Positions 32,659 to 45,896 are shown, counted from the stretch's first letter. The stretch is 64,000 nucleotides of DNA from Ostrinia nubilalis (GCF_963855985.1 NC_087104.1:10478001-10542000); one strand, 5' to 3'. The notes: generated from the letters alone by a model not told the origin. Numbers and translations: made by a program.

Positions 32659-33394
32659 GCCTGACCAGGAACATAAAAACCCTGGCATAGAGGCGCGTCA
32701 ATTGCATTTGATAGTGCAACACTGAGTACAGTCGTACCTGTGTTAAATTAATAGGCTCACTTTATGTATCAGGATTCAGGATTACGGGCTAATTTGATAT
32801 TTTCATAAATTAACGAAAAAATATTATTATAGGTAACCTGATTTAAATAAATTAAATAAAACCATCAATCGAGCTAGTAGATTTATTTTATTATTCATCA
32901 ATAATCAAATTCAGAACTTGAATATTCAACTGCAATGTCTGCTCATGAACGCTTCAAACTCGGTACTTCTTTCCCAATCCCATAAAATTCAACACTTAGA
33001 AAGTGACAAAATTTTAAAATAGGTAGTTGAAACAAACCACAGCTAATTTTCATAGTGGACTGTACTATACGATAAACATGTCAGTCAATTTGACAACCTT
33101 TGTCGGAAACATTATTCAATGAAAATATTGTCCGAACCCTTAGTATTTCTCTTCGAAAAATACTTTAACACATTGTGAACCACTTTTCTTTCACGACTAT
33201 AAAAATATTTTAGCAATTTAATTCATAAAACCAATTGCGCACATTTAAAATAAAGTTTGTTTACACTTTGACAGCAATAGACTGACATGCAAGGTGACAT
33301 GTCAATGAAGTTTTCAGTTACTGTTGCCATTAAAAGAAATTAGTACCAATAGTTTTCCGCAACATGGCGAGGGTTTTTATGTTCCTGGGCAGGC
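32659..33394. mobile_element. 736-bp TIR element flanked by TA
   Basis: Left end gcctgaccaggaacataaaa (continuing accctgg) is mirrored at the right end, with about 25 of 27 bases matching. Flanks are TATA on the left and TATATA on the right, compatible with a TA target duplication of the Tc1/mariner type. The interior is AT-rich with no open frame long enough for a transposase. It is non-autonomous. Confidence 0.85.
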
Positions 33395-33862
33395 TATATA
33401 ATTTCAGAAAATGAAACGATAACTGGCTGTTATCTAACTTTTTCGTCATGGAAAAAAAAGGATTTTAAATTTCGAACAGTTCGAAAGCGTTTAAAACTTT
33501 TTAAGTCAAATACTGGCCAGTTTTTGATTGTTGTGTCAAAATAGGTTTGTTTTTGTAACAAGATTTTTCGCGGTAATTTTTATTAAAAAAAAACATTAGA
33601 CGATTGTGCTTTCGCTCGAAATCCTTTAGAATAAGCTGTCGGGGGCAGACATTCGCAGATGGGATTGGATTTAATTGTGAATGCTTTCTTTCTTGACAAA
33701 TTACTAGAGCCATTTACTGCAGAGTCTGCAAATGATGTGCGTTACTAAGTTTTATGTGCCAGACAATTGAATACACTTAAAAACTTTTTTGTGCTTATTA
33801 ACTCCATTGTTGCAGCTTCATGAAAAAGTGACTTATGAACTGAATGTTACAAATACAAAAGC

Positions 33863-33970
33863 GGCAAAAATGTTCACAGGACGTCCACTGCTGAACATAG
33901 GCAGACTGAATGACTTTCATATCGCACGGTTGGTAGCGGCCTGCATCCAGCGCCTACCTGCTGTCCTGCT
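33863..33970 (-). mobile_element. RTE-type LINE 3' end
   Basis: Contains ggacgtccactgctgaacat, then atcgcacggttggtagcggc and ctgcatccagcgcctacctg, the minus-strand WMQAATNRAI-type C-terminal codons. It has a small deletion against the copy at 7223-7352, and the ATG tail is lost. Confidence 0.8.
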
Positions 33971-34299
33971 TGAACTTGAACTGTGTGTATATTGGAATAA
34001 ATAACTACCACGTGACCATGAAAGCAATGTACCGAGAATTACAATCAGTAACATTTTTTTAAATACAAAACAATCGTTTTTGGAAATACAACAAAAACGT
34101 GTTTAAAATTTAACACAAAAATGCGTCGAAAATATAGAATTCTGTTAACGTTTGCGCGTCGTATGCCGCATATGAAAATGGCTACGCTCATGACTGAATA
34201 AGCATTTTCAAATAGATACAGACAAACCAGACTAAACCTTTTTGCTGCAAAATATACCTTATTACAATTACGATAAGAGCCCACAGTGTTTAGCTAACG

Positions 34300-34392
34300 T
34301 GGCTTGTACATACTTATTTTTATCTGGCAACGTTCGTTATGCCTCTGTTGGCAATAAAAGAACCTGAATAAATAAATAAATAATTTACTGAT
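34300..34392 (+). mobile_element. Non-LTR 3' end with (AATA)n tail
   Basis: Ends ggcaataaaagaacctgaat followed by aaataaataaataa, the usual 3' end of a Jockey-like LINE copy. The upstream part cannot be assigned. Confidence 0.5.
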
Positions 34393-36231
34393 TAAATTTA
34401 CTAAAATATCAGTAAACATAAAAATAAAAATACCTTACTTAAACAAAAATAAAAATCCTCACTTCCAATAAGGGTAAAATAAATCATCTAGAATAAAATC
34501 GATATCCTAAATTCTCTCGGAATAAATTGAAACTTTTTTGTCATTAAGTCCGTTTTCCCGCCAAAGCTGACCGGCATTTGTTTTACTGGACAGAAGCAGA
34601 TTTTTTTTCTATGAAAATATCGCAAACTAGGCCTACGTATGAAATACTAATGTGTCACGTTACTTAAGAGCGTTGTCACATTTTTCATGCAGAAATCGAG
34701 AATTTGGCAGATTTCGAAATGATTTTAGTCATATAATTTATTGTTATAGCTTCTTTTGACTTATATCATCGTAATTATCATACGTTTTTCCGGAATGTCT
34801 ATTGACAAAATCTCGTTCAAATTGGATTTTTGCCTACGAAAACAGCGAATTTCGAAAGCCCGATTTCCAGGTAACTCGCGAAGGCACAACTTTGAACTAA
34901 TATTACAACAAATTTGTTTCTAAGTAAGAAGATAGAATGTATTCATTAGAATAAGCATACCCTGAAGAAGAAAGTGTATTGAGAAAATTTTGATGTTTAA
35001 TTCATTAAAATGCATTTTTATCATGTCTAAGATAGTCAAAATTCGAGAAAATTACTGCAAGAAAACAGGTCACATCTCATAATTTAAAAGTCATTTGGCA
35101 ACATAAACTAATTTATACTTAAGAAGAAACATAGTACTATTATTGTGTGAAAAAGAAAAAATATCTATCTTCAATCTTCAAATGAAAAATTAATTTGAAA
35201 ATACTATAAAATCGGGTGCATCAAATGGCATAAATCAGTCGTGCTTTGGCACTCGTAGACGCCGGGTCTATGTCAGTTGACTGCCCACTGACGTATATAC
35301 GTCACGCGTGATTTTTTCGTAAATTGTAGTATGATTGAGTACTTTTGATCCGCAAGTATTTTTAATTTATTTGTTTAGGTAAATCGGACTTGTAATTTCT
35401 TTCTTTTCAAACTTTTTATTATTTTACTTACAGAATATGGGTAGAATAGATAAAAGATATTATTATGGTATCTGTTTAGTCAGGAAAAAATAAATGACTA
35501 ATAAAAATTTTAACAGGGTGTCAAAACATTAGTCTATGCTATTGTGTTTCTACCAACATAAAATATACTCTTGCTTACTAATAAAAGTTGAATAGCATCT
35601 GTATGGTCACACAACGCTTCGTCATGTTTTTCCGAAAGTTCAATTACTGACGACTGAACGAAAGAAATTGGTGCGTAACTATTCATCTGATATTAAACGT
35701 TTAGTAATAAAGGGGTAGGTCAGGTAAATGGCAAATCCACCAGCGGTCGCTCGATGACACTTAGACAAATAGTTTTATAAAACGTCAACTAAGTTGGTTA
35801 GGTATTTGTATTGTAAATACTTATATACAAATGAACGTATAAAATGAGTTTATTTTTAAAAGTATAGGTACAGGGTGGAAACGATAAGTGATTTCACTTG
35901 ATTTTTAATTATAAAAAGATATCGAGAAACTGTTTACTGTTCCTTTGAGTGCTTCATGAGCTCTTTAAAACAACAACAATAAATAGGTCAAAGAATAAAC
36001 TGGATCTATGCGAAAATTCAATGTTTCCGAATTTCATACTAAATGTATGCCGCCAGCCATACCTACCATAATATGAGAAGTGTTATTTTTTTAAATTTAA
36101 ATTTTTAATTGAGTAATATATAATAATCAAACAACAAACTCGTAAATTGCATTCTTATTTAAATTATTTACGGAAAACATGATTTTAGGTTTAACTTGCC
36201 ACAATATCATCAAGAGATACTAATTAATAAA

Positions 36232-36377
36232 TCTATACTTATAATAAATCTGTAGAGAGGTCAATTCTGTACATGAAATATATTTTCAAAATAACTATCA
36301 GGGGGTGATTAGTGATCGATACTGATGCCAAAAATGCAATCAGTAAAATTTTTGTCTGTCTATCTGTCTGTCTGTCC

Positions 36378-36411
<34 letters not shown>

Positions 36412-36761
36412 ATGTTCCTTATAGAAACAAAAACTACTTGACGGATTTTAACGAAACTTGGTACAATTATTCTTCATACTCCTGGGCAGGTTATAGTATA
36501 CTTAGGAATTCCCACGGGAACGGGAATTAGCGGGAAAATCCTTTTGTATGAAAAATCTAAACCGCTTAAGTTAGACGCTTGAAATTTGTCATGCAGGTAC
36601 CTTAGTAAACGTAAAGCTTAGTTACAACAGGATATTGCAAAATTCCCACGGGAACGGGAGTTAGCGGGAAAAAACATTTGTATGAAAAAATCTAAACCGC
36701 GTAAGATAGATGAAGGGGGTAAAACGGGATCCACGCGTACGAAGTCGCGGGTGGCCGCTAG
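36232..36761 (+). mobile_element. Helitron-like element, complete, 530 bp
   Basis: It begins TC after host A (36231) and ends CTAG before host T (36762). It contains a (TGTC)n tract at about 36353-36412, gacggattttaacgaaactt, two internal copies of aattcccacgggaacggga (36507 and 36641), and the 3' end cacgcgtacgaagtcgcggg. The internal direct repeat makes it longer than the copy at 40315-40525. No Rep/helicase. Confidence 0.85.
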
Positions 36762-37000
36762 TACTAAATAAACAGATGAAGAGGACGGCATTAAGGCACT
36801 CAGAATTCTCAGAAACCATTGATTTCGTGTTTGTTTGTAACTGTATTAAATGTATGAAAGCTGGAAATATAGGTTTTTTGAATAGATTCAGTTCGTTCTT
36901 AAACATATTATTGATGCCGTTTATAAGAAATATTCGAGTGAGATCACTTATCGATTATTTTCGTCATCCTTATTTGTATTAAATTTAATTAAAATACACT

Positions 37001-37124
37001 AAGGCTGAGTTGCACCACCTAACTTTGACCCTAACTGACAATAACCGGTGTTTTATGTTAGACAGATTTTTGACATCCAAAATTTTGATGTCAATGTTAA
37101 AGTAAGACGGTGCAACACGGCCTA
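37001..37124. mobile_element. Palindromic MITE family A, copy 3
   Basis: It starts aaggctgagttgcaccacct and ends gacggtgcaacacggcctaa. The interior is the most diverged of the set, with ataaccggtgttttatgtta. Confidence 0.8.
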
Positions 37125-39090
37125 ACAAATGTATCGTAGACAGTACTTTTTATTTTCTTCATAAATCTTTCTTTTCTTTGTAAAGCTATCTACAAGCTTT
37201 TATTTTCTTTGACATCTGGAGTTGTAAAATCTTGCAACTTCAAATTTACTTACTTCCCGTTTTCCCATTGAGCTGAAATTTTGCATGTCTACACAGGCAT
37301 GCAAAATTTCGTTTCATTTCGCACTAAATAATTTAATTTACACGTGTTTTCATGCGATGGCCTAGTCAATATATTTATGTAAAACGTTAATGATTTCCTG
37401 GACTGGACTTGGTATTACATGGATCTCACAACTTTTTACCGTAGAACAACTGAGTAGTGAGACTTGGTTTTTTGACAAGTATTGTTTTTGATGGGTTTGT
37501 ATTACAGAACGCATGTGTACCTAATGGGATAGCTGTTTAAAAGCACGATTAGATAAATTTTGCTCTATGGATAAAAATCTTAAAGTTACCTTTGATTTTT
37601 TAGCATTATACGACCGTGGTTTATAATAATAAATTGTATAAAATCACAATGATATCAGTATTTACCTCTTTGATTTCCTGACTGGTTTAGATTTACAAAA
37701 ACTAAATATTTATTATTAACTTTTAGATAATAATTTGAATGGCGCTTACGATGTTTAGTTACGAGCTCTTTGATGGACACAGATATTATAGATAACGTTT
37801 AAAAAATGGCACGCTCGTTTTCATACATTTCATTCTATTTATTTAACCTATCCATATTTGTGTGCGGAAACGTCACAAAATCAGAATAAATTTTAATTTT
37901 TCCATCCCGCATCATAAAAACTAAAAAGTCAAAAGTAAAATTTAAATAGTAAATATTTTTCATAAATAAGCTTTTGATGCTATAAAAAGAATAAAATAAA
38001 ACATAAATTCTATCAAACCCATCAACTTATTACTTTACTCAATTTAAAGATTAAAAACTTGTCGCGGGATTTACTAGTGTAAAAAATACATTAATTACGT
38101 AACTTGATTTTGCTAAAAGTCTGATCTGAGAAAAAATCAAATAGGTAAATTATACATTATTTCTTTATTATTATGTATGATGTACTGTCTTAGGTACGAT
38201 ACAACTACGGATTAAGATCGTTTAGTCGACGCAGCGTTGAAATTGTACAGATAAATGCAGTTTGCGCACTCACTACGCGACGTCAAGCAATAAAAACCTA
38301 AAATTCGAACGTCAACTTTTTGCTACAACGCTCTTAAAGAATAGAATGGGTCATGAAAACCTAAACTGAAGCTAGAATTTAATGCTGGATTTTGAACGAA
38401 GTAATCTTCGTTTCAGAATTCCACAGTCTAGACATTGAGGTGTACAAAAATATGTTGCCCGTATGAAGTTCTCGTTATAACACACCTGCAACCTTTGTTT
38501 TTGTTCCTTAACGAGGATGCCGCGTTAAATGATAATTAGCATGCATTTAACTTCATGCCTCGTACTGCATATTAAAAATTAAAGCCATTTCGCGAACTTT
38601 CTCGCATAATGAAAGTTTATTTCGTCTTTTTGGGGTTGCCTTTGAGTTTAAAATGTAGTCTTGTTTAAGAATTTTAACAACTGGAATTCATGATTAAAGA
38701 ATCAAATATTTTGTGCTATTTTGAAAATTTAATTAGGTAATTAACACCTTTGCATCTACAAAAAAAACTTTGATAGAGATCAGATATATCATTTTGTCCC
38801 TTTTGGTTAGATTGTGATCTAGCAAAATCTCTAATAATCGTGAAAACCAGACCTTATAAAATTTGTACAAAGAAAAGGTGTGTTTGTATAGGTATATCAA
38901 GCAAGAAAACAGTAAATTAAAGCTCTCATTACTTCTTTAAGCGCCAACTCAAATTTGAAACTAAATAACGAGAGAATTATTGTCAATGACTATTAAAAAG
39001 TTTTTCACGACTTTGTCATCCCCCAGGAGGACTGCGAGGAACTGTGAGGGACTTTTACGGTGTTATTTATAGAGAAAATTCTAATTTCCT
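37125..39090. other. AT-rich stretch, no recognised gene
   Basis: No motif-bearing frame. It ends at the palindromic element starting about 39095. The only internal marker noticed is the TTAA/ACAACGCTC border at 38325-38337. Confidence 0.4.
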
Positions 39091-39094
39091 TAAG

Positions 39095-39265
39095 CTTCAG
39101 CCAAACCAACGCGTGCAGCTCGCGTCGGCGATGGCGATGGCCATCAGTGCGCGTGCATAGCTCACTGCGACCAATGACGCGTTGATGTGAACTCATCGCT
39201 ACTAATTCATACGTCGCTATCTGATCGCCATCGCACGCAGGCTGCACGCGTTGGTTTGGCCGAAC
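39095..39265. mobile_element. Palindromic GC-rich MITE
   Basis: Left arm cttcagccaaaccaacgcgt then gcagc; right arm gcaggctgcacgcgttggtt then tggccgaa. Inner arms ggcgatggcgatggccatca and ctgatcgccatcgc also pair. A 122-codon frame across it on the minus strand is a by-product of base composition. Confidence 0.75.
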
Positions 39266-40139
39266 CTTCAGGCGTTTCACACTACGCATCGTAAACATTT
39301 TGCAAGTAAAATTCCTTTTATATTTACCTTTGCAAGTATGACAGATGCGTCCGTAAATTTTATGGGGATACATTTTTATTACGGTGATACCCTTTCCGTA
39401 TAGAAAAACATACTTATAGGTATTTCCCCGTCAATGGATTTTGGCAATTTAGTATGTAAAATATGATAAAAACCTACTGAAATTGAGTCAGAAGTTTACT
39501 ACTTCACTTTGCAACAAAATACAAATAAATGTACCTACTCTAATTTTTAAGATCTATATTCTCTTGTAAAGACTATCCTAAAAACTTCAAACCTGTAAGA
39601 AGTCTAGAAATCTACGTTATGGTACATTATGAAGACTTAATAGCGCTCAGTAATGTAGCTCTATAGTTCTTAGAATGGCATTTTGTGCTTAGTGCAGCTG
39701 TACAATCGGGCCGAGAAATGTTATCGACTTTTCACTTGAAAAGATTAAAAATTTACTTAACTTTGTACCAAGTACCAGCATACTAGATCCATTACAATAT
39801 TGCAGTAGGTAAATAATGCATGATAATATTAAAACTTTATGTGAATTTCAGATAAATTACATTAGGTATTTAGGTATTGCAATAAATAAACCGAACTTAG
39901 TTTTCAGACGAATATGCGATTGTGGCATGGATTTTCTATGACAATGCAAAGAAGTTTCCGGGCGAGTTGCCCGGAAATTTCTGCGCGTTTTCTTTGATCG
40001 TAGTAACAACGCATTCTGTCTAATTCTATGACGTTTTTTTTTAGTAATGAAAATGAAAATTGTATTTGGTTAAAAGTTTCATATTCCACACATATTTTAT
40101 TGAACTGTACCTACCAACAGCAAATATTCCTTTGTATCG

Positions 40140-40270
40140 CGACCAAGATTTACTGGTTATCCCTGTTGAGCCATTACCCGCAGTTAATGTGCCCCGCATG
40201 AGCCGTGCCCCACCGGGCTCATTAGCTCATAATGCGTAGCTGCAGTTGCAGTAAGCACTGCAGCCGATAT
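40140..40270. other. GC-richer block of unknown nature
   Basis: Contains gagccattacccgcagttaa, then gccccgcatgagccgtgccc and ctgcagttgcagtaagcact. There is no open frame and no repeat partner in the window. It is a candidate conserved non-coding element. Confidence 0.25.
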
Positions 40271-40314
40271 CTGCAACATTGACAATAATCAAGCATTTCG
40301 ATTTTGTGTATAAA

Positions 40315-40525
40315 TCTAAATATAAATAACTCAAAGGTGACTGACTGACTGACTGACATAGTGATCTATCAACGCACAGCCCAAAACACTGGACGGATCG
40401 GGCTGAAATTTGGCATGCAGGTAGATGTTATGACGTAGGCAACCGCTAAGAAAGGATTTTACGAAACTCCACCCCTATGAGGGTAAATCAGGATCCACAC
40501 GTACGAAGTCGCGGGCGGCCGCTAG
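40315..40525 (+). mobile_element. Helitron-like element, complete, about 211 bp
   Basis: Host A, then TC at 40315-40316; CTAG at 40522-40525, then host T. A (GACT)n tract lies at about 40340-40358, then gggctgaaatttggcatgca and cacgtacgaagtcgcgggcg. It shares the same 3' end as 36232-36761 and 45956-46154. Confidence 0.85.
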
Positions 40526-40679
40526 TACACAATTCTCAAATGACAGAAGTCAACTTCTTCTCAGCACTATCCCGCGAGGATAGTTCAGTAACAGTAAGGT
40601 AACTACTAAACGTATATTGGAAGTATTTAAAAGCTTTATACAGCCGCGAATACTTTAAATAAAATATTCACCGTCGGTT

Positions 40680-40880
40680 CAGTTGGTTCAGTGATCTATG
40701 CGCCCGCAGCGTTTAGTGATGCGCCACTTTTCAGAGGCACATTTAAAATTCTGTTGACCCAAATATTGGTGGCGGGGACACTTAAAGCTTTATTTGGGGC
40801 TCGTTTGCCCCGACCAATCAGCATTAGGGCACGAACCGGCTCGAATCACGAGTTTTTGAGGCTTTTATGACAGTTTTATT
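40680..40880. other. Complex unique block, possible non-coding element
   Basis: Includes ggggctcgtttgccccgacc, then attagggcacgaaccggctc and cttttatgacagttttattg. There is no frame. The contrast with AT-rich flanks and lack of repeat match are the only reasons for noting it. Confidence 0.2.
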
Positions 40881-41710
40881 GGCCATTAAACGATCTGAGA
40901 AGTGAAATGATAAATTAATAACTTCACCCATTCATTCTACGATTTAGGAATGTTTGTTTGCGTAATTTGGAGCAAATTGAAATTTATTAGCGCGTCTAAG
41001 ATTGGACATTTTGAAATAAATTCTGGGAAATATTGCCGGAAAAATTAGGCCTAGTCAAAAGACAGTCGACTTTGTGTCTTAACCAAAAAATTATAATACT
41101 TTCACTAGTCTAGAGCATTTACTTGTAACAGAAAAATGAGCCGCTCTATGAAAATGTTCTAGTGACAGTACCAGTGTTATAATAGTGTCATCTTTTCACA
41201 ATCCAAATGTCGTATAACTGTATTGTATGCATTCGTAAGAACGTCACTTTACATAGAAATGCTTGTTTACCTTATCTTCAGCTGCAATTCGAACCAATAT
41301 TTCATCACTTGATCATACATTTCATCATTATCCCGAAGTTTGAGAAATTCTAAAACAAGCATGATTGCAGTATTATGTACGGACGTAAATCATTTGGCAT
41401 GAATATTCACGAAAGTCGGAATTCCGATGAATCGCTACAAAACTCGACTACTTGAAAACTTTGTGTAAAGTTAGGATTTCAGGGAAATCTAGCGTTGGAA
41501 TCAACCTGTTGCTAGACTTTTTCTGGACTTAACTGGACTCTGATTTAAGATGCAACAAATTAAATTTATAGAGCTCGCGATTTCAACAGAAAAAGCAATG
41601 AATTTGTTTAGGTTCAAAACAAAGCTTAAAAGTTCTTTTTTTAAGTTTGAAATGTAAGAATATGCATTTCTTTAAGAATATCATGTAAGTAGTAGTTTTT
41701 GTGCAAGTCG

Positions 41711-41832
41711 AAGGCTGAGTTGCACCATCTTATTTTGACTTTAACAAAAGTCAAAAATCTGTCAAACTCCATACAAAAAGCACCGTTTGTTGTTAAAGTT
41801 ACGGTTAAAGTAAGTTGGTGCAACTCAGCCTT
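41711..41832. mobile_element. Palindromic MITE family A, copy 4
   Basis: It starts aaggctgagttgcaccatct and ends gttggtgcaactcagcctt. It lies inside a 71-codon minus-strand frame, which is therefore not a gene. Confidence 0.85.
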
Positions 41833-44690
41833 AGATGCGAAAATTCTGTGACTCACTTCTGAAATGTTGCAAACTTTGCGTAAAAATATTATTTATAATC
41901 CCCTTCTAAGCTTCTCTTTTTTTTTAACTGGTATTTTGCTACCAGAATCAATGTTTTTTTTTAATTGGATGTTAATTATAATTAAGTTACTTTTATTGAG
42001 TTTTGAGAGAGTAGAATAGTTTCTCGCAATTTTCTACGAGCAAACTGAAAAAGACATTGATGCGAGACAATATTTACAAATGATGATGATGGTTATATTT
42101 ACAAGATCTTGTTTTTCTACATTTTTTTTGAGAAACAATCTATTCATCTAAAATTTTCCTACAGTTAATATTTTATGTTAAATGTGTATAGTACTAAGTA
42201 CGTACTTAACAATATTATGTATTTACTCTGCACTATTAGCTGCGTTAAGGTAATAGCTTAACCTATAAATCGTACATTGTGTGTTATCGCCAAACAATAA
42301 AGCTTAATATCGTCTAGCATAATAACCTTAAACACAGCACAGCGCCTGCCAAAGTCTGTAATAGACTACCTTCGCAAACTTACAGCACATCAAGTTATTC
42401 ACTGTAGCGTCTTCCGCAGTTGTATTAAGAGCTGTTTTGCCACAAAACAGTATATTATGATGTGTAGACTGTACACACTTGGCCAAAGTTAAACTCGTTG
42501 CTCAAACCTCAATTTAATCCTCAAAGAAGACAAATGAGACGGGTCTATAAATAAATTCAATTCTCCCATTTGCGGTGTCTAAGTATAAACAGAGAGCCTG
42601 AGTGCAGGTGTGATGGAATTTGAACCTTGCTGCGAAGAGTTAAGAGCAAAGTACACGTCTTGTTGCTCTGTGAAGGTAACTACGTACGTGTGGACGCGCA
42701 TTGCGACACGACGCGTGACGTCACGCCCCCGGCTCCGTGTCACAGCAGAAAAAGAACAAACAGATAAAACTCTGTGAAATCTTTAAGAAGTTGATCCATC
42801 AAAAACGTAGGCAAGCTGAGAATTTCTAGCAATTTTTGTGGTAAGGAAGTCTCAAATCCATAGGATGTAATAATATGAAGTGCTAATTAATTTGTGGAGT
42901 GTTCTTAGCTTTCATCAGATAGACTATCTTTTCGAGGAGGAATTAGCTAGAAGCGTTTAGTCCGCCAATAGAATTTGACTACCATTACATAAACAACTTC
43001 TTTCTGATTGCTCTTTCTAATTCTCACATTTCAGTAGCCTTGGCATTATCAACATTTAGTGCAAGTTCACAAAAATCTTAAAAATACCTAAGATTAGACA
43101 TTTGGAATCTCGTGACGTCACTTGACACGTGAGAATAACAAGAGTAATTAAGGGCGCGTGTCATGTGACGTCCAAGCTCAACTATTTCTATCTCGAAGTA
43201 AACAAAATTGATGCTATTACAAAATTATAAGAAACTTAAACGGACATTAATCACGTGCTTAAAATATCATTTTCATACTAAATTACAATTTAAACAAGTG
43301 TTCAACGGGTGTTTAAGTTTTGTAATACACCCCTATTAGTTTGCTGTTCCGCCCGCCCTGTGGTGTTATTGTGGAGGCGTAGGGCGGCACCTGGCCGCGG
43401 CCGCGAGCCGGCAAACGAACCAACGCAAATATAACCGTTCGCGATTAATTTTACACTATGTCGGCTACTTGAAGAAAGAAAGGGAGAGTACTTTCTTATG
43501 TCAGAATTAAAGTATTTTAGTTATGATAAAAAGTAGTAAAATAGCAGCTCGCAAACGCACGCCAAAACAACGTAAACCTAACCTTTGTTAATTTTACACT
43601 ATGGCGGCCTCGGCAACTCTGCAATCGATTTATGCCATAATTATGCCATTAATAATACGTTATTAATTAATATAATGGCAATGCAATTAGCAACTATTAT
43701 CGAGTAACTTAACATTCATGTCGGTTAGAGAGCCGAACCAATTATAACCATTTGCGATTCCACCGTGTCTTCAACTACTTGAAGAAAGAAAGGAAAAGTC
43801 CTTTGGGTAGTAGTAAAATAATAAAACAAAAAGAAATGACATTAACTTTGCCGTGAATTGCCAAAGTTGCATAATAAAAATGTTTCCGATATTTCAGGAT
43901 ATTGTTTCCTGAAAAGTCCTATTCAATTTCCTTTTATTTGAAGAAGTTTTTCACTAGTGCTTAACTTTTATATTTTAAGTTTTAAAGACGAAATTATTAT
44001 CAAATTGATATTAAAATGTATGTAAATAACTGAATAGTAAATTCTGGAGGCATTTATACTTTTTCATTTTATTATTTCGTTAAAATGTTTTAAATCGCCA
44101 GTTTTATTGAATTCTGGCTCAATTTAACTGATGTGGAATTATTTTTGCCCATGTCCGGACTGTCCGGGCCGGACATCGTGTGATTGTTTCGAGCTTACTG
44201 CGAGTACAGGCACGAGCGAAAAAATGTGTACAAAATGCAATGTATTCCGAGGTAAAAATTCCCGAAATAAATATCTAGGTACATATTTTTGTTCGTGACT
44301 GTACCTCACATCGATGTGCTTGGAATTGTGGATAAATATGCAATCCGACAGCCTTTCAACACTTCTCACGTAGATATTACTTTTATATTTTGATTTTCGC
44401 AAATTTTTTTATAAGTAAAGCCCACCAGATTTTGTCTTTTCATTTTGTTTAATTTTAATATACTCTTTTTATATTGCATGCCAGTTTAAACTTTACTTTT
44501 TTATTCTTGTGATATTTAAATAAATACCTAAATAAACTACAAAAACAAAATTGCAAGAATCACTAAGGAGCTGATATTAATAATGTATTTTCTAGCCTTC
44601 AAACGTTCAATATGGCTTGAACATTACTCTGGGAATCAGAAATAATGTTAACTCAAAAATAAAATACAACCTGGATGTTGAAAAATAGCC
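41833..44690. other. No recognised gene; GC-rich islands at 42.68 and 43.35 kb
   Basis: Mostly AT-rich. At 42690-42750 the block gcattgcgacacgacgcgtg is followed by a TGACGTCA palindrome (CRE-like). At 43345-43430 the block ggcacctggccgcggccgcg is markedly CpG-rich. The motif cttgaagaaagaaagg occurs at 43470 and 43780 with partly similar surroundings (an old duplication). These could be regulatory DNA. Confidence 0.3.
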
Positions 44691-44734
44691 CACATTTGCC
44701 AGACTACGTGGCGCTAGCAGCTGACGCGATACAG

Positions 44735-44788
44735 CGTCAGAACGTAAAATAACGTCAGAATGTAAAATAGCGTCAGAACGTTAAGTTA
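44735..44788. repeat. 18-bp tandem repeat, three copies
   Basis: Units cgtcagaacgtaaaataa, cgtcagaatgtaaaatag and cgtcagaacgttaagtta follow each other directly. Confidence 0.9.
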
Positions 44789-45734
44789 AGAACGAGTGGC
44801 GTAACCTTGTGGGGCTTATAAACCTCATACAGAATTTAAAAGAACGGAACTTTGAAAAATAGAAGCGAAAATATTGTTGAAGGAGAACTAGGTATGAAAT
44901 TGAACGTCCATGAAGTAGCCTGGTAATCCTTTGTACTACGCGATACCTAAAGTTTTTATATTTTAGTAATAAAAACTTTTCCTTATTCATTTTAAATAAA
45001 TTGAGAAACTTCATGAACTGGTTTTTCTGGTCTGCCAGCTACTGAAACTGTAGGTTAACTTAAATTTAAAACAAGATGGTGATGTTTTATAATGAACAAG
45101 GTAAATCACCAATAGAACATTAGTCAAGGTAGTAAGAATTTCATAAAAGACATTTTGCATACAAGACAGTCTAATTAAAATGCATTCAATATACTAATTA
45201 ATATTAACAATAAAAATATTGAAACAATCTCAATGCCAATTTATTACCAAACCTCGACCACATAGTATTTTATCCTGAAAATCGAGACTATTCCCACCTC
45301 TCATTCCCACCTCTGCAACTCTTCTTTAGCCAGGATCTACAGCTTGACCGCCAATAAAAACCAATAAAAACCCAACCAGTGAAGACGAAGTTTGCCCCTC
45401 GGGGGCGTTAAACTGTCATTGGACTCGCAACGAAATTAATAAGGATAAATAGGAGGAGTCCGAAGTTAAGAATTTATTGCGCAATGAATGTCCATAAATG
45501 TAGCAAGGATAGAAACCTGCTCACTGCAGTCTATAATCCTTGTTTCTCTTGGTTACGTCATAACTTGAGAACAACTTAACCGATTTTATCATTATTTTAA
45601 AGTTTTCTAATTGCAAATGGAGGATTTAATCTAACGCTGACTAGACTGGTTGGGAAGGGGAAAGTTTTAGTCAATTTCAGTAAACTAAACTCAATTTTAA
45701 CTGGACGCGTTTGATGAATGAGAGTTTAATGAGT

Positions 45735-45850
45735 TAGGCTGGGTTGCTCTATCTTGCTTTAATTAACGTCAAAAATTTGTCAAACTCCATACAAAAAGCA
45801 CCGGTTGTCGTTATAGTTATGGTTAAAGTTAGGTGGTGCAATTCAGCCTT
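45735..45850. mobile_element. Palindromic MITE family A, copy 5
   Basis: It starts taggctgggttgctctatct and ends gttaggtggtgcaattcagc. It keeps the gtcaaactccatacaaaaag core. Confidence 0.85.
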
Positions 45851-45857
45851 ATGGATT

Positions 45858-45896
45858 TGTATACAATTTCCACGTACAAATTCGCGGGCACAGCTA
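45858..45896 (+). mobile_element. Helitron-like 3' end relic
   Basis: Reads ttccacgtacaaattcgcgg, then gcacagCTAG, ending at 45896. Only about 40 bp remain. Confidence 0.5.

Larger units (their letters stand above)
34668..38333. mobile_element. Possible TTAA-flanked element (piggyBac-type ends), tentative
   Basis: GAGCGTTGT follows TTAA at 34664-34667, and its reverse complement ACAACGCTC precedes TTAA at 38334-38337. TTAA duplication is the piggyBac signature. The matching termini are only about 9 bp and no transposase is present. The 3.67-kb interval holds a Helitron (36232-36761) and a MITE (37001-37124) that would be later insertions. Chance pairing is possible. Confidence 0.3.

Noticed and set aside
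39005..39373. 122-codon minus-strand frame
   Set aside because: It is laid across the palindromic MITE at 39095-39265; GC-rich palindromes open such frames by themselves.
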